From JALZVT01 sp964611345 (GTDB lineage Bacteria > Pseudomonadota > Gammaproteobacteria > Pseudomonadales > Azotimanducaceae), in assembly GCA_964611345.1 (NCBI GenBank), contig CAZSYU010000027.1:1-45021 (forward strand): DNA of 45,021 nt, written 5' to 3'. Under the pieces are notes generated by a model. The model made no database searches and was not told the origin of the DNA. It worked only from the letters and a program-made list of their open reading frames with translations. Shown here piece after piece: positions 24,910 to 35,000 of the stretch (position 1 is its first letter; every line of letters begins with the position of its first letter). The position numbers and the translations under genes are program-made.

Positions 24910-26604
24910 ATGACGCCGGCTGTGAACCCCCAGGCTCCGGCCTTCGTTGAGGAGATCAACCAAAGCCGCGACCGGCAAACCGTCGGCTTGCTGCGCATCT
25001 TCGCACTCTATCGATTGCTGGTGTCAGCCATTCTGCTGCTACTACTGCGTCAGGGCAGCGACTTTACCCGGCTAGGTCAGGCAGACCCTGAAACCTTCGC
25101 CACCGCCGTGCAAATTTACGCGGTCATCAATCTGCTCATACTTGTGGCCGTTAACTTTCTACCACGCCCACTGCTGGGTCGCAGCCGGGTCATCACACTG
25201 ATCGTTGGGTTTGATACCCTGGTTATCGCCTGGTTTGCCTATCTCAGCGGCGGTATCAACGGCAACAGCGGACTTGCGCCACTGATGCTGGTTGCCGTTG
25301 CCGCTGGCGCTATCCTTGCGGCCTCTCGCGTCAGTATTTTTCTGGCGGCACTCGCCACTATTGCCCTATTATACGAAGAGAGCTACCTCGCCTTCGAGCA
25401 AAACGCATCCTTTGACGGCGTGTTTCAGGCCGGCGTTTTTGGCGTGTTGTTCTTCACGGTGGCGATGGCAATACTCACGATTTCGCGGCGCCTGCGCGAA
25501 TCAGAACTGGTATCAATCACCCAGGCGGCAGAGCTTGCTGACCTTGAACGGGTAAATCGGCAAATTATTCAGCGCATGCGCACTGGCATACTGGTCGTCG
25601 ACGACACAGACAGTGTGCGCATGGGCAACCAGTCCGCCTACTCGCTGTTAGGCATGGGCACGCTAGAAGAGCAGCGCCTGAAGATTAATACTTCTCTTAG
25701 CCCATTGCCTGAGCTGCAATTACCCGACTTGCCACAGCCACTTGCCAAACACATGCAGGATTGGCGCGAAAATACTAACTATCGAACGCGGCCGTTTCAG
25801 GTCAACGGCGAGACGCCAGAGATTCGGATCAACTTTTCTGCGGTAAGAGCAAACGAACCCGATGGCGACGTCATTGTGTTTATCGAAGACACAGGCGAGA
25901 TTCAGCAACAGGCGCAACAGCTCAAACTCGCAGCACTCGGCCGACTGTCTGCAAGCATCGCCCATGAAATACGCAATCCTTTGGGCGCCATCGCGCACGC
26001 CGCCCAGCTTCTCAACGAATCGGAGCACATAGATCGAGGCGACACACGCTTGATTGATATTATCAACGATCACAGCAAACGCATGAATAGCGTCATCGAG
26101 AATATTCTTGAGCTTTCTAGACGCAAGGCGCCAAACCCGACACGACTGCAGTTATCCGTCTTGCTGGAAGAATTTGTCGCCCAATTTTGCGTTGCTGAGT
26201 TGGAAGACGCGGAGATCACGATCACGATCCGCCCTACAGACGCCGTCGTGCGTATGGATCGCTCGCAGCTCCTGCAAGTGCTCACGAACCTGGCCCAGAA
26301 TGGCCTGCGCTACTCTTTCGAGCACACGGGCAAGCTGGCGCTGATTCTGCAGGGTGGCATCGACACGACCACTGATCGCCCGTACCTGAATGTACTGGAC
26401 CATGGACCCGGCGTGCCCGAGGAGAATCGCGCAACCCTGTTCGAACCATTCTTCACCACCGAACATTCGGGCACAGGCCTTGGTCTGTACATCGCACGGG
26501 AAATGTGCGAAGCCAATCAAGCCAGATTAAGCTATGTTGCGGTACCAGATGCGGGCGCTTGCTTCCGCATCACTTTTGCCCACCCCGACCGTATTACCGT
26601 CTAA
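24910..26604 (+). CDS. pilS: Type IV pilus sensor histidine kinase PilS
   Basis: A 564-residue membrane sensor kinase. In P. aeruginosa PilS senses pilin level in the inner membrane and controls PilR. Six hydrophobic segments occupy about 25-195, then a PAS-like region (about 205-330), then HATPase. The phospho-acceptor box is GRLSASIAHEIRNPLGAIAH with His352. ATP-binding motifs are NLAQNGLRYS (N box), LDHGPGVPEENR (G1) and HSGTGLGLYIAREM (G2). The ATG at 24910 follows GTGGAAA. The gene directly after it, 14 bases on, is the partner pilR, and bamD precedes it, as in Pseudomonas. Confidence 0.95.
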   Translation: MTPAVNPQAPAFVEEINQSRDRQTVGLLRIFALYRLLVSAILLLLLRQGSDFTRLGQADPETFATAVQIYAVINLLILVAVNFLPRPLLGRSRVITLIVGFDTLVIAWFAYLSGGINGNSGLAPLMLVAVAAGAILAASRVSIFLAALATIALLYEESYLAFEQNASFDGVFQAGVFGVLFFTVAMAILTISRRLRESELVSITQAAELADLERVNRQIIQRMRTGILVVDDTDSVRMGNQSAYSLLGMGTLEEQRLKINTSLSPLPELQLPDLPQPLAKHMQDWRENTNYRTRPFQVNGETPEIRINFSAVRANEPDGDVIVFIEDTGEIQQQAQQLKLAALGRLSASIAHEIRNPLGAIAHAAQLLNESEHIDRGDTRLIDIINDHSKRMNSVIENILELSRRKAPNPTRLQLSVLLEEFVAQFCVAELEDAEITITIRPTDAVVRMDRSQLLQVLTNLAQNGLRYSFEHTGKLALILQGGIDTTTDRPYLNVLDHGPGVPEENRATLFEPFFTTEHSGTGLGLYIAREMCEANQARLSYVAVPDAGACFRITFAHPDRITV

Positions 26605-26618
26605 GGACCAAGGTTCCC

Positions 26619-28034
26619 ATGACCGAAAAAATTGCCCTGATCGTTGACGACGAGCCTGATATTCGCGAGTTACTTGAGATCACGCTCGGCCGCATGGGGC
26701 TGGCCACCGTGGCTGCCGCCGACGTTGCTAGCGCCAAGACCAAACTCGCCGAACAGCACTTCGATCTGTGTCTTACCGATATGAACCTGCCTGACGGCAA
26801 CGGATTGGAGCTCGTCGAGCTCATTGGCGAGCAATTCCCAAAGATCCCCGTAGCCATGATCACGGCCTTTGGTTCAATGGAAATTGCGATTGCAGCGTTA
26901 AAGCACGGCGCATTCGACTTTCTGCAAAAACCCATCGATATTGCCCAATTGCGTGGGCTGGTCGAGAGTGCACTCAGGCTCGATCAAGACCTGCCCGACA
27001 ACGCTCAGGGCACGCGCCTGATTGGTGACTCGCCCGTCATGGAGGCGCTGCGTACACAGATCGCCAAACTGGCTCGCAGCCAGGCGCCAATCTACATCAG
27101 CGGTGAATCAGGCTCAGGCAAAGAACTGGCCGCCCGGCTCATTCACGAACAGGGTCCCCGTGTTGAGGCGCCGTTTGTGCCAGTAAACTGCGGAGCTATT
27201 CCCTCTGAGCTCATGGAGAGTGAGTTCTTTGGGCACAAGAAAGGTAGCTTCACTGGTGCCGTGACTGACAAAGAGGGGCTGTTTGAGGCGGCCACAGGCG
27301 GCACACTGTTTCTCGATGAGGTCGCGGACCTGCCGCTATCAATGCAGGTAAAGCTGCTGCGAGCGATTCAGGAGAAGGCGGTACGCCCCGTCGGCGCCCA
27401 GACCGAAACAGACATCGACGTGCGCATATTGTCGGCAACACACAAAGATTTGAGCCGGGAAGTCGACGAAGGCAATTTTCGCCAGGACCTCTACTACCGA
27501 CTCAACGTGATCAACCTCGACATGCCTCCCCTGCGCGACCGCGAAGGCGATGTTGCCGAACTGGCCGATTTAATCCTCAATCGTCTCGCCAAAGATTACG
27601 ACGCCCCCAAACCGCGTGTTAGCCAGGCGGCGCTCCAGGCACTCACAAACTACGATTTTCCAGGCAATGTGCGTGAGCTCGAAAATCTGTTGGAGCGGGC
27701 ATTCACGCTGTGCGAAGACAACCAGATCACTCCTGTTGATCTCAATCTGTCTGCGGCCACCACGCAGGAACTTCGCCCCCAGGCCTCGGACAACCCAGAC
27801 GCAAATGAACAAGCAGCAAGCGTAGCTGAGCCAGTGATGGATGGCACAGCGGTGGAGATTCCGAGTGGCCTTGCCCCCAACGAGTCGCTGGAGAGTTTCC
27901 TCGAGAAAGTTGAGCGCACGCTCATAACCCAGGCTTTGGAGAACAATCGCTGGAACAAAACCGCCGCGGCCAAGGACCTGGGCATTACATTCCGAGCACT
28001 GCGATATCGGTTAAAGAAACTGGAAATGGAGTAG
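26619..28034 (+). CDS. pilR: Sigma-54-dependent response regulator PilR
   Basis: A 471-residue NtrC-type activator. The receiver domain (1-120) has LIVDDEPD and phospho-acceptor Asp54 in LTDMNLPDGNG, with conserved Lys in LQKPIDI. The AAA+ domain has the Walker A GESGSGKE, the sigma-54 contact loop GSFTGA (the PilR variant of GAFTGA), Walker B TLFLDEVADLPL and RQDLYYRLNV. A Fis-type helix-turn-helix ends the protein (NRWNKTAAAKDLGITFRALRYRLKKL, cut: NKTAAAKDLGITF). The ATG at 26619 gives MTEKIALIVDDE; the frame is open 114 bases earlier, inside pilS, but that part has no domain. Its usual target, the pilA promoter, is not in this window. Confidence 0.96.
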   Translation: MTEKIALIVDDEPDIRELLEITLGRMGLATVAAADVASAKTKLAEQHFDLCLTDMNLPDGNGLELVELIGEQFPKIPVAMITAFGSMEIAIAALKHGAFDFLQKPIDIAQLRGLVESALRLDQDLPDNAQGTRLIGDSPVMEALRTQIAKLARSQAPIYISGESGSGKELAARLIHEQGPRVEAPFVPVNCGAIPSELMESEFFGHKKGSFTGAVTDKEGLFEAATGGTLFLDEVADLPLSMQVKLLRAIQEKAVRPVGAQTETDIDVRILSATHKDLSREVDEGNFRQDLYYRLNVINLDMPPLRDREGDVAELADLILNRLAKDYDAPKPRVSQAALQALTNYDFPGNVRELENLLERAFTLCEDNQITPVDLNLSAATTQELRPQASDNPDANEQAASVAEPVMDGTAVEIPSGLAPNESLESFLEKVERTLITQALENNRWNKTAAAKDLGITFRALRYRLKKLEME

Positions 28035-28106
28035 CACAGACTTTTCCTACAAGAACAGGGGCTCTAGTCTCTAACCCTCAGCTGGGAAGTGTTGCAGAGT
28101 CATTCA

Positions 28107-28664
28107 ATGCTCGGAATGACTCAACTGGAACTGCTCGTAACCCTTGCCATCGCCGCCCTGCTAACCACCTTTGCGATACCCTCGCTCACCGATCTTGTGC
28201 GTGATTACCGGGCAACAGCGGCAATCAACGGCATCGTCGGTCAGGTACAGTACCTTCGCAGCACGGCCATCACCGCCCGACGCCCCGTAACCCTATGCCC
28301 CGGCCGGCCACCAGTCTGCGGCAAGCGGGATAGCTGGCATACGGGCAGTTTTGCCTTTATCGATCACAACAAAAACGGCCGTCTCGACGGCGCTGACGCA
28401 GTGGTTAAAGAGTTTGCTCCCGCCGCTCCACAGGGTGCATTCACCTGGCGGTCGTTTCGCAATCGAAAATCGCTATCCATTACCGGCCACGGCTTCACGA
28501 ACTGGCAAAATGGCAGCTTTCGTTATTGCCCTGACAATGGCGATGAGCGGTACGCCCGGCAAGCAATATTGAACGCCCAGGCTCGTGTACGCTACGCGCG
28601 CGACCAGGATGGCGATGGCATTCGCGAGGATGCCCAGGGGCAACCGCTACGATGCAGCAAATAG
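28107..28664 (+). CDS. fimT: FimT-like minor pseudopilin (GspH/FimT family)
   Basis: A pseudopilin of about 185 residues with a very short leader. The predicted PilD cleavage is MLG before MTQLELLVTLAIAALL, so the mature protein starts with Met, not Phe, and keeps Glu5. The body has the GspH pattern (RSTAITARRPVTLCPG, SFAFIDHNKNGRLD), and four cysteines. FimT of Legionella and Acinetobacter binds DNA in natural transformation through a C-terminal GRxR; here the matching spot reads QARVRYARD. The ATG at 28107 with a weak AGAG is chosen, but a GTG at 28089 would give a nine-residue leader. It follows pilR, as fimT does in Pseudomonas, and converges on the pilY2-like gene. Confidence 0.8.
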   Translation: MLGMTQLELLVTLAIAALLTTFAIPSLTDLVRDYRATAAINGIVGQVQYLRSTAITARRPVTLCPGRPPVCGKRDSWHTGSFAFIDHNKNGRLDGADAVVKEFAPAAPQGAFTWRSFRNRKSLSITGHGFTNWQNGSFRYCPDNGDERYARQAILNAQARVRYARDQDGDGIREDAQGQPLRCSK

Positions 28665-28686
28665 CAAACTTAGGCAATCGATCAGT

Positions 28687-29085
28687 CTAGTACAGATCTA
28701 TCGCAACATTATCTGGCAGTTGCTGCAACTCATGAATCACAAAGCCCTCGGAAACTCCTGCTATTTCCGCCTTCAGACCTTCAATATTTTCAACCATAAA
28801 CTGCACTTGCATGCCCACTGCGAGGCCGGCCAATGAAGACGCATTGCCTCTGATGAGCACTTTGGCATGGGGCACCACCCGGTACTGAAAACCGCTGATA
28901 ATAACGGTACTGTCTGCCAGCGAAATTTCCTGTACCACGCCTTCGTTTTCGACCCAGTCCTGGGTCACCGCAGCGTCTTGGGCTAACGCCTGGGAGGCAC
29001 CAAGCGTGCCCCCCCATACGGCAGCTGCCAACACAAAAGCGGTTAATAGTCCATTTTTAAGTAAGTGACTTCTCAATTTATTCAT
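28687..29085 (-). CDS. Small secreted PilY2-like protein
   Basis: A 132-residue protein with a signal peptide (MNKLRSHLLKNGLLTAFVLAA, cut here to the basic start and LLTAFVLAAA core; cleavage near ALAQD). The rest looks like a small beta-rich domain: EGVVQEISLADSTVIISGFQYRV (cut: VVQEISLADSTVIIS), a VLIRGN strand and GLAVGMQVQFMVE. The pattern, an N-terminal TVxxI strand with a value-like loop and GMxV, resembles PilY2 or DUF5666-type domains. The position supports PilY2: it overlaps the pilY1 end by eight bases (ATGAATAA), exactly where pilY2 sits in Pseudomonas. PilY2 has no known biochemical activity. I cannot exclude an unrelated small envelope protein. Confidence 0.55.
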   Translation of the reverse strand: MNKLRSHLLKNGLLTAFVLAAAVWGGTLGASQALAQDAAVTQDWVENEGVVQEISLADSTVIISGFQYRVVPHAKVLIRGNASSLAGLAVGMQVQFMVENIEGLKAEIAGVSEGFVIHELQQLPDNVAIDLY

Positions 29086-32000
29086 TAGTTAGCTCCCACC
29101 AGGACAATCGCCCGGTTTTTCTGTCGCCGTCTCCGATAACTCCAGTGCCGGGGCCGTTGCTAGTGCCGTTCCCAAACAATCCCCCGGCACCAGTACCACT
29201 ACCCGAGTGCGAGTTGTTAACAATCAGGAAGTCAATCTCGCCATCACCCAGCAGAATGGATGGGTCGACCAGCGAGCCTTCTCCTTCGAACAGAACGCCT
29301 GCAGTGTATTGTTCGCCACCTATGGTAATCAGGTCGTTGCTGTCAATAACACCATCGTTGTCGAAGTCGACCACGGGTCGATTTGGGTCACCACCGGTGA
29401 GCGCATCAATAAAGAATAACGATCCCGGCGGCGCTCGGAAACAACTGTTGCCATCACGCGGAATGACCGTGGTGATGATCAGCGCCGTGGCGCGCGGGAT
29501 AATTCTACGAATAGCTCGCTCGCCAGGGTATTGCGGATTAGGCGGCGCAAGACCCCCGGTATCCGGATTCGGGTTACCCTGCACCGTAGTGCTAGCCCGC
29601 ACCGGATCGAGGTCGATGAACCAGCCATAGTTAGAGGTGGGTGTGTTACCCGCAATGTAGTCCACAGAGTTTCTGCTTACGATTCTCAATACCGGAACAC
29701 CAGCAGTTTCATCTGCAATGTTGGTTATCGTCTGCTCGGTTAGCAACGTCAGTTTGCTGGCGGCATCAGCCGTCGGTGGCGCAGCTTCAAAGCGATCCCA
29801 AATGCCGTAGATAGACTCAATATCTGTCGATATCCCGTCTTGTTCGGTAATGTAACTACCTGTACCGAAGGTCACAATGTAGCCTTCCTGCGTAGGATGC
29901 TTACGCACCAGAGGCGCAGCGGTGATCGCCTGCCGCGTGCTGGTAGAGCCATCGAAGCTTGCCGTAAAGATTTGCACGGCCTTCCAGTTGCTTGGATCAG
30001 AATCACCGATTTCAAAGCGATACATGTGACCCTGCAAATCGCCCGCATAAGCAAAATCTGCAATGCCATCGAGATTGGTATCAATCAGCGAGGGCTGACC
30101 TAAACCATTTGGAATGCCCGCAGCGGGGTCGTTCGTTGCCGGATTAGCAGGGTTAGTACCAATGGTGCCGTTGCCAGTATTTACCTTGACAAAGTCACCG
30201 TTCTGCCAGCCGTTCACACCATCATCCACAAACAGCACAAACAGCTTGGCTATGCCGGCGGTTGAGTTATAACCGTTACCAAACACCACAGCCCACTTCT
30301 TTTGCGCGGGGGCGCCGGTGCCGTCTACATTGGTAAGCACGATGCGCGGCTCTGAGTACGTGTACCCAAGGTCAGTAACCGGTAAGCCAGCCGCATCGGT
30401 AATCGCACCCACTGCGCCACCTTCAGGTACGCCGTTGAGGTCAATCGGATAAGTGTCGTCAGCGTCGGTGAACTCCCACAACACTGATTGTGCCGCGTTG
30501 ACTTCGCTGGTAGCAATGAAGTCCGGGTCGGTAATGTCGAGCGCGTAGTAACCCTTACCACCGCCACGCAAACCACCCGCCAGCAAGGTTCGCCAGGTTT
30601 GTACACCGTTACCATTAGGTCGAATGAAGACATCTTCAATTGTCGGCGTGCCGTCCACAAAGAACCTGTGGCTGTACACCAACGATGGCAGCTGGTCCAG
30701 ATCGTTATTGAAACGCTGGCTGCTATCAATAAGCTTGTTGGGCACAAAGGCGAACAGCTCATTTCCGGTGCCGTTGTCGTTTGGCGTTTGGTCTTCAAAC
30801 CCGCCGTCAAACGCGTGCAACATGCCGTCATTAGCACCAACATAAACCACTCGACGCCGGTTTTCATTGGCTGCCACAAAGTCAGAGTAAAGCTGATTCG
30901 TTGGGAACGGCGCGCGATCGCGACGAATCGCCTGAGGGCGACCAATCGCTCGCGGAGCGGAGTTCACAATATCACCAAGCACCGACTCTCTGGCCCGGAA
31001 TGGGCCCAGGGGTTCTTCGAACGACTGATCGCCGCGCAGGTAACCGACTTCCAACAACGACAGCATAGCCTGCTGGTCGGAGTTGAGGTCAGCGTGGCGG
31101 AACGGAATACCATTGAACGTCTGTCGGTCAAAGGTAAATATCCTCCGCGTGTTCGGGTTAACACCTTGGAGCTGATCAGCCGCAGACCAAACCAGCGGAT
31201 TCGCCGGTGGCAAGCCAGTTTGCTCGTCGAGGAGCAGCGTGGTTTCAAGGTCGCCGGTGTTGAACCGCAGGTTAAAGAATCCACGATACTGAACGGTGCC
31301 CGCGCGCAACTGGGTAGAACCAAAGGCCACCGCACTTACTGACACAGAACCGTCAGAGAATTCTTCAAAAGCATCCTGGAAAGCTTGCGCCAGCAGTACC
31401 GGGTTGTTCGCTTGCAAAAACTGACCGCGGCCGTTTAACGCTGCGTGCAACATATCGTCAATCTTGGCGTCGTTGCTGTTAAACGGGTCACCCCAATTGA
31501 ACGGCTGAGAAAAATTGATAACCGGCAGACCAGTACCAGGGTTAACTCCGGAATTCGGCAAATCGGCAAGCTCTATAGCACCTGTTACACCAAAGCCAAC
31601 GGTGTAGGTTTTCATATGCTGGTGCATCACCTCGTCCTCGTTAAGGAACGAGCCTGCGGGCGCGAGGTTAATATCGCGTGCACTGGTCGGTACCCCGTCT
31701 TCGAGGGTTGGATGCAAGTCGCGCTCGTAAAAGTGCATGGCAATATCAGCGAGTGAGCCGGTGATGTTGTCCGCGAAAACACCCCCATCGAAGGCGGTAT
31801 TCTCTGCGCCATTAGACGCGGCATCTGCATCGGTGTTTTGCCGGTCTGCGCTGTTAATATCCGAAGTAGAGCCATTCCAGGTACCATCGGAGAACAACAA
31901 CGTGAAGTTGTTCTGACACTGGCCTTCTGGAACTGGCAGCACTGGGCACGCCGGTGAGCCTGGCGACGACGACGTTGTGCTGCCAAAGGAATCTCCAGCC

Positions 32001-35000
32001 TCGCACTCAAAGTGTCGGCCCGCTCTCGACAAGGCTCGACGCAAGGGCGTACCTCCATTAGAGGTGGTCGCGTAAAGCTGTTCCAGCAATTCGGCCTTGT
32101 GGCCCGTACGGAACGATGAGTTCAACGACTCAATCTCTTCGCGATCATTCGAGTCGTTAAGCACCGCGTAACCCATGCGCAGGTTAGTGGTTTGTGCAAT
32201 CGCTCGACCCAATGCCGCTTTAGCAGTGTACTCGCGAGCGCGGTAGTAGCTAAACCAGTTGGCAAAGTTCTGCAGTTCTTGCTCCAGCGTACACTCCAAC
32301 GGATTGCCATCGTCGACAGAGCAATCAAGCCGTGAGATACCCCCAGGATACTTAGAGTTCGGCAACGGGCCGGGACCCTGAATAACCACCTGGGTACCGC
32401 GCTCATCCCACTCCGGGCGATCTGGGCCAACAGCCGTCGTTGTCCAGTAATACGGCAAGTAGACGTTATTGTTGACTACCGTCTTACGACCTGTGGTCAC
32501 GTTCCGAAACAACGGAACAGCGGTTGAGTTCCAACTGTGTGTGGCAGTCAGATCGATTGTGGGGCTATTTACCTGGAAAGGATCCAGGGGGGCAGCAGCC
32601 GGGTTGACATTACCAAAGTCTAGATTGTTTCTATCAAGACCGCGCCAAGGCTGGTACTCGATTTCGGGGTTGTAATAAATCGTGTTGAACTGCGGGTTAC
32701 GCAGCCGCCACACGCCGTGCTGGTTATTGAAGAAGTCGCCACCTGGGCCAGCTTCCGCGTCAATCTCCGCTTGCACAGGCGCAACAGGGCGCGTCGAAAA
32801 CAGATTCGTTGGCAAGTCATAGATGTAGTAGTAGTAGGTGCCGCGACCCCTGATATTGCTCGCACGCAGACCCCCAAAGTTATCCAGCAGTACCAAGCCT
32901 GCAAGCTGATCTGTCATCATGTCCCAGTCCATAGAACCTGAGTCATCCATAACAACCAGCACATTGGCCTCTGTCGAAATCGCATCTTCCAGCGGTACAT
33001 CTGAAAGTTGCATATCGAATTCAACTTCTCCCGCCGGTGGAGCACTCGGTGGTGGGGGCGTCGGCGCCACAGTGATCAATACGGTAACCGTAGCAGATTC
33101 AAGGTTATTCGGTGTGGCATTCTCTCGATATCGAATATCGAAGGACAGGTCACCACTAAACCCAGGCAGCGGTGTGAACTGGAAAGAACCATCCGCATTC
33201 GGGATAAACGACAGCGTGGCAAGCGGATCAGGAGTGGTCAGGTAAATCACATCCAGAGTGTCATTCTCGGGATCGAACGCCGTACTAAGTAAGCCACCCT
33301 CCGCAAGCACATTCAGCGTACCTGCCTGGGGCATAGTAAACTGCGGCGGAACCGCTGCCTCAGGCGCATCGTTGTCTGCGGTAATGACTATGTCTACCCG
33401 CGCTGTGGAAGTATCTCCGTCGCCGTCCTGGATAGTGTATGTGAAGAAGTCGGGACCGTTATAGTTGTCCTTCGGAATGTAGCGCACTTGCGTACCACCC
33501 GCCACAACCTCAACGCTGCCATTGGGGGCGAGAAAATCAACGCCAGAACTGTCACGCAAGGACGTAGGTGGAGATTCCGACGCACCTTCAAAAATGCCAG
33601 CAACACCCAAGTCGAGAGTGATACCTGCGCTAATGATGAGTGTAGGTGGATCTCCGAACGTGTCGTTCGCTAGCACATCGATGAGTTGCGCAGCGGGGTC
33701 TGTCTCACCTTCAGCAATGGTGAAGACGTCATCAAAGGCATCAACAATTACGAGCAGAACTTCCAGCGGAACGTCCACAGGAGGCGATTGGAGACCACCC
33801 TGGTCTGTGGCGACTACCTGTACCGTGTGGAAACCAACTGCGTTGAGCGTCGGATCCAGTTCCAAATGATTGCCGGTAACGCCAATCGCATCGAACAGTG
33901 GACTGGTACCACCACCAACAATCTGGAAGCTGAACGAGTCACCCTCACGAGTCAGGTCGACATCGTCAAAGAAGATTTCAAGACCCCCGATCGGCAAGAA
34001 CGAGATTGGATCGTCTTCCCGAATTTGGACCAAAGTTGGTGCCGATGGGCTTGCAGTCGGCCCGTCATTAACCGGTGTCACCTCAACAGTGACGGTTGTA
34101 GTTGCCGTTGCAAATTCCGTATCTGTCGCGGTCACAACCACAGTGGCTGTGCCGTTCTCGTTCGGGGCCTGGGTAAGCACCAGGTTGTCGCCGCTAATAC
34201 TGAAGTTACCTAAGAGGGATGCTGCCCCGGACGTCACACTGAACGTCAGAACATCACCGGTAAACCCAATATCGTCATCGCCAAACACACCAGCCAACGA
34301 GAACTGTGGAGCACCAAGGTCTTCCTGGGTGACCTGTGTCGGTAAGGGGGCTATCTCAAAAGGTGGATCATTTACCGGGTTAACGATTACACGGAGAGTC
34401 GTTTCTGCGGTCTCACCAGCACTATCCACCACTTCTACCGTGATGTCTGAAAAGCCGGATTGGTTTAGCTCTAATTCATAAGTGACAGTTCCAGCAGCTG
34501 AAATGCCAACCGAACCCGCAGCGAAGACTGGATCGCCTGTAACGCCAACGATGGAATAACCAAGCGAGTCGAAGGGCAGATCCACGTCATCAAACCACGC
34601 CGTCGCGTCTTGCGTCTGAACACCGTTGGTATCTTCTTCGATCGACACTGGTGCGGGTTCGATTACAAATGGGGCATCATTCACCGGCGCAATTTCGACG
34701 AGGACAGTGTCAGAGGCCGAACTACCGCTGGGATCAGTCGCTGTTACCGTCACGATCACGTTACCGTGTGCATTCGCAATAGGCAGCAGGCGAAGCTCAC
34801 CGGCACTCACGTTGGCCTGCAAAATACCTGTGGGGGTCACTGAGCTCACTACATAGCTGAGCGCGTCGCCATCCGGGTCGCTAAACACCGAGTCGAGTGT
34901 GATAAAGCTAATCGCCTGATCTTCAAGAATAGAAATATCGTTAATGGGCGCAATAACAACCGGCGGATCCTCCACCGGAGTGATGTCAACTGTCAGAGTC

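Noticed and set aside
30488..31342. Long plus-strand open frame (284 codons) antisense to pilY1
   Set aside because: Its sequence has no domain or signal features and mirrors the codon pattern of pilY1; the pilY1 frame has clear conserved motifs throughout.
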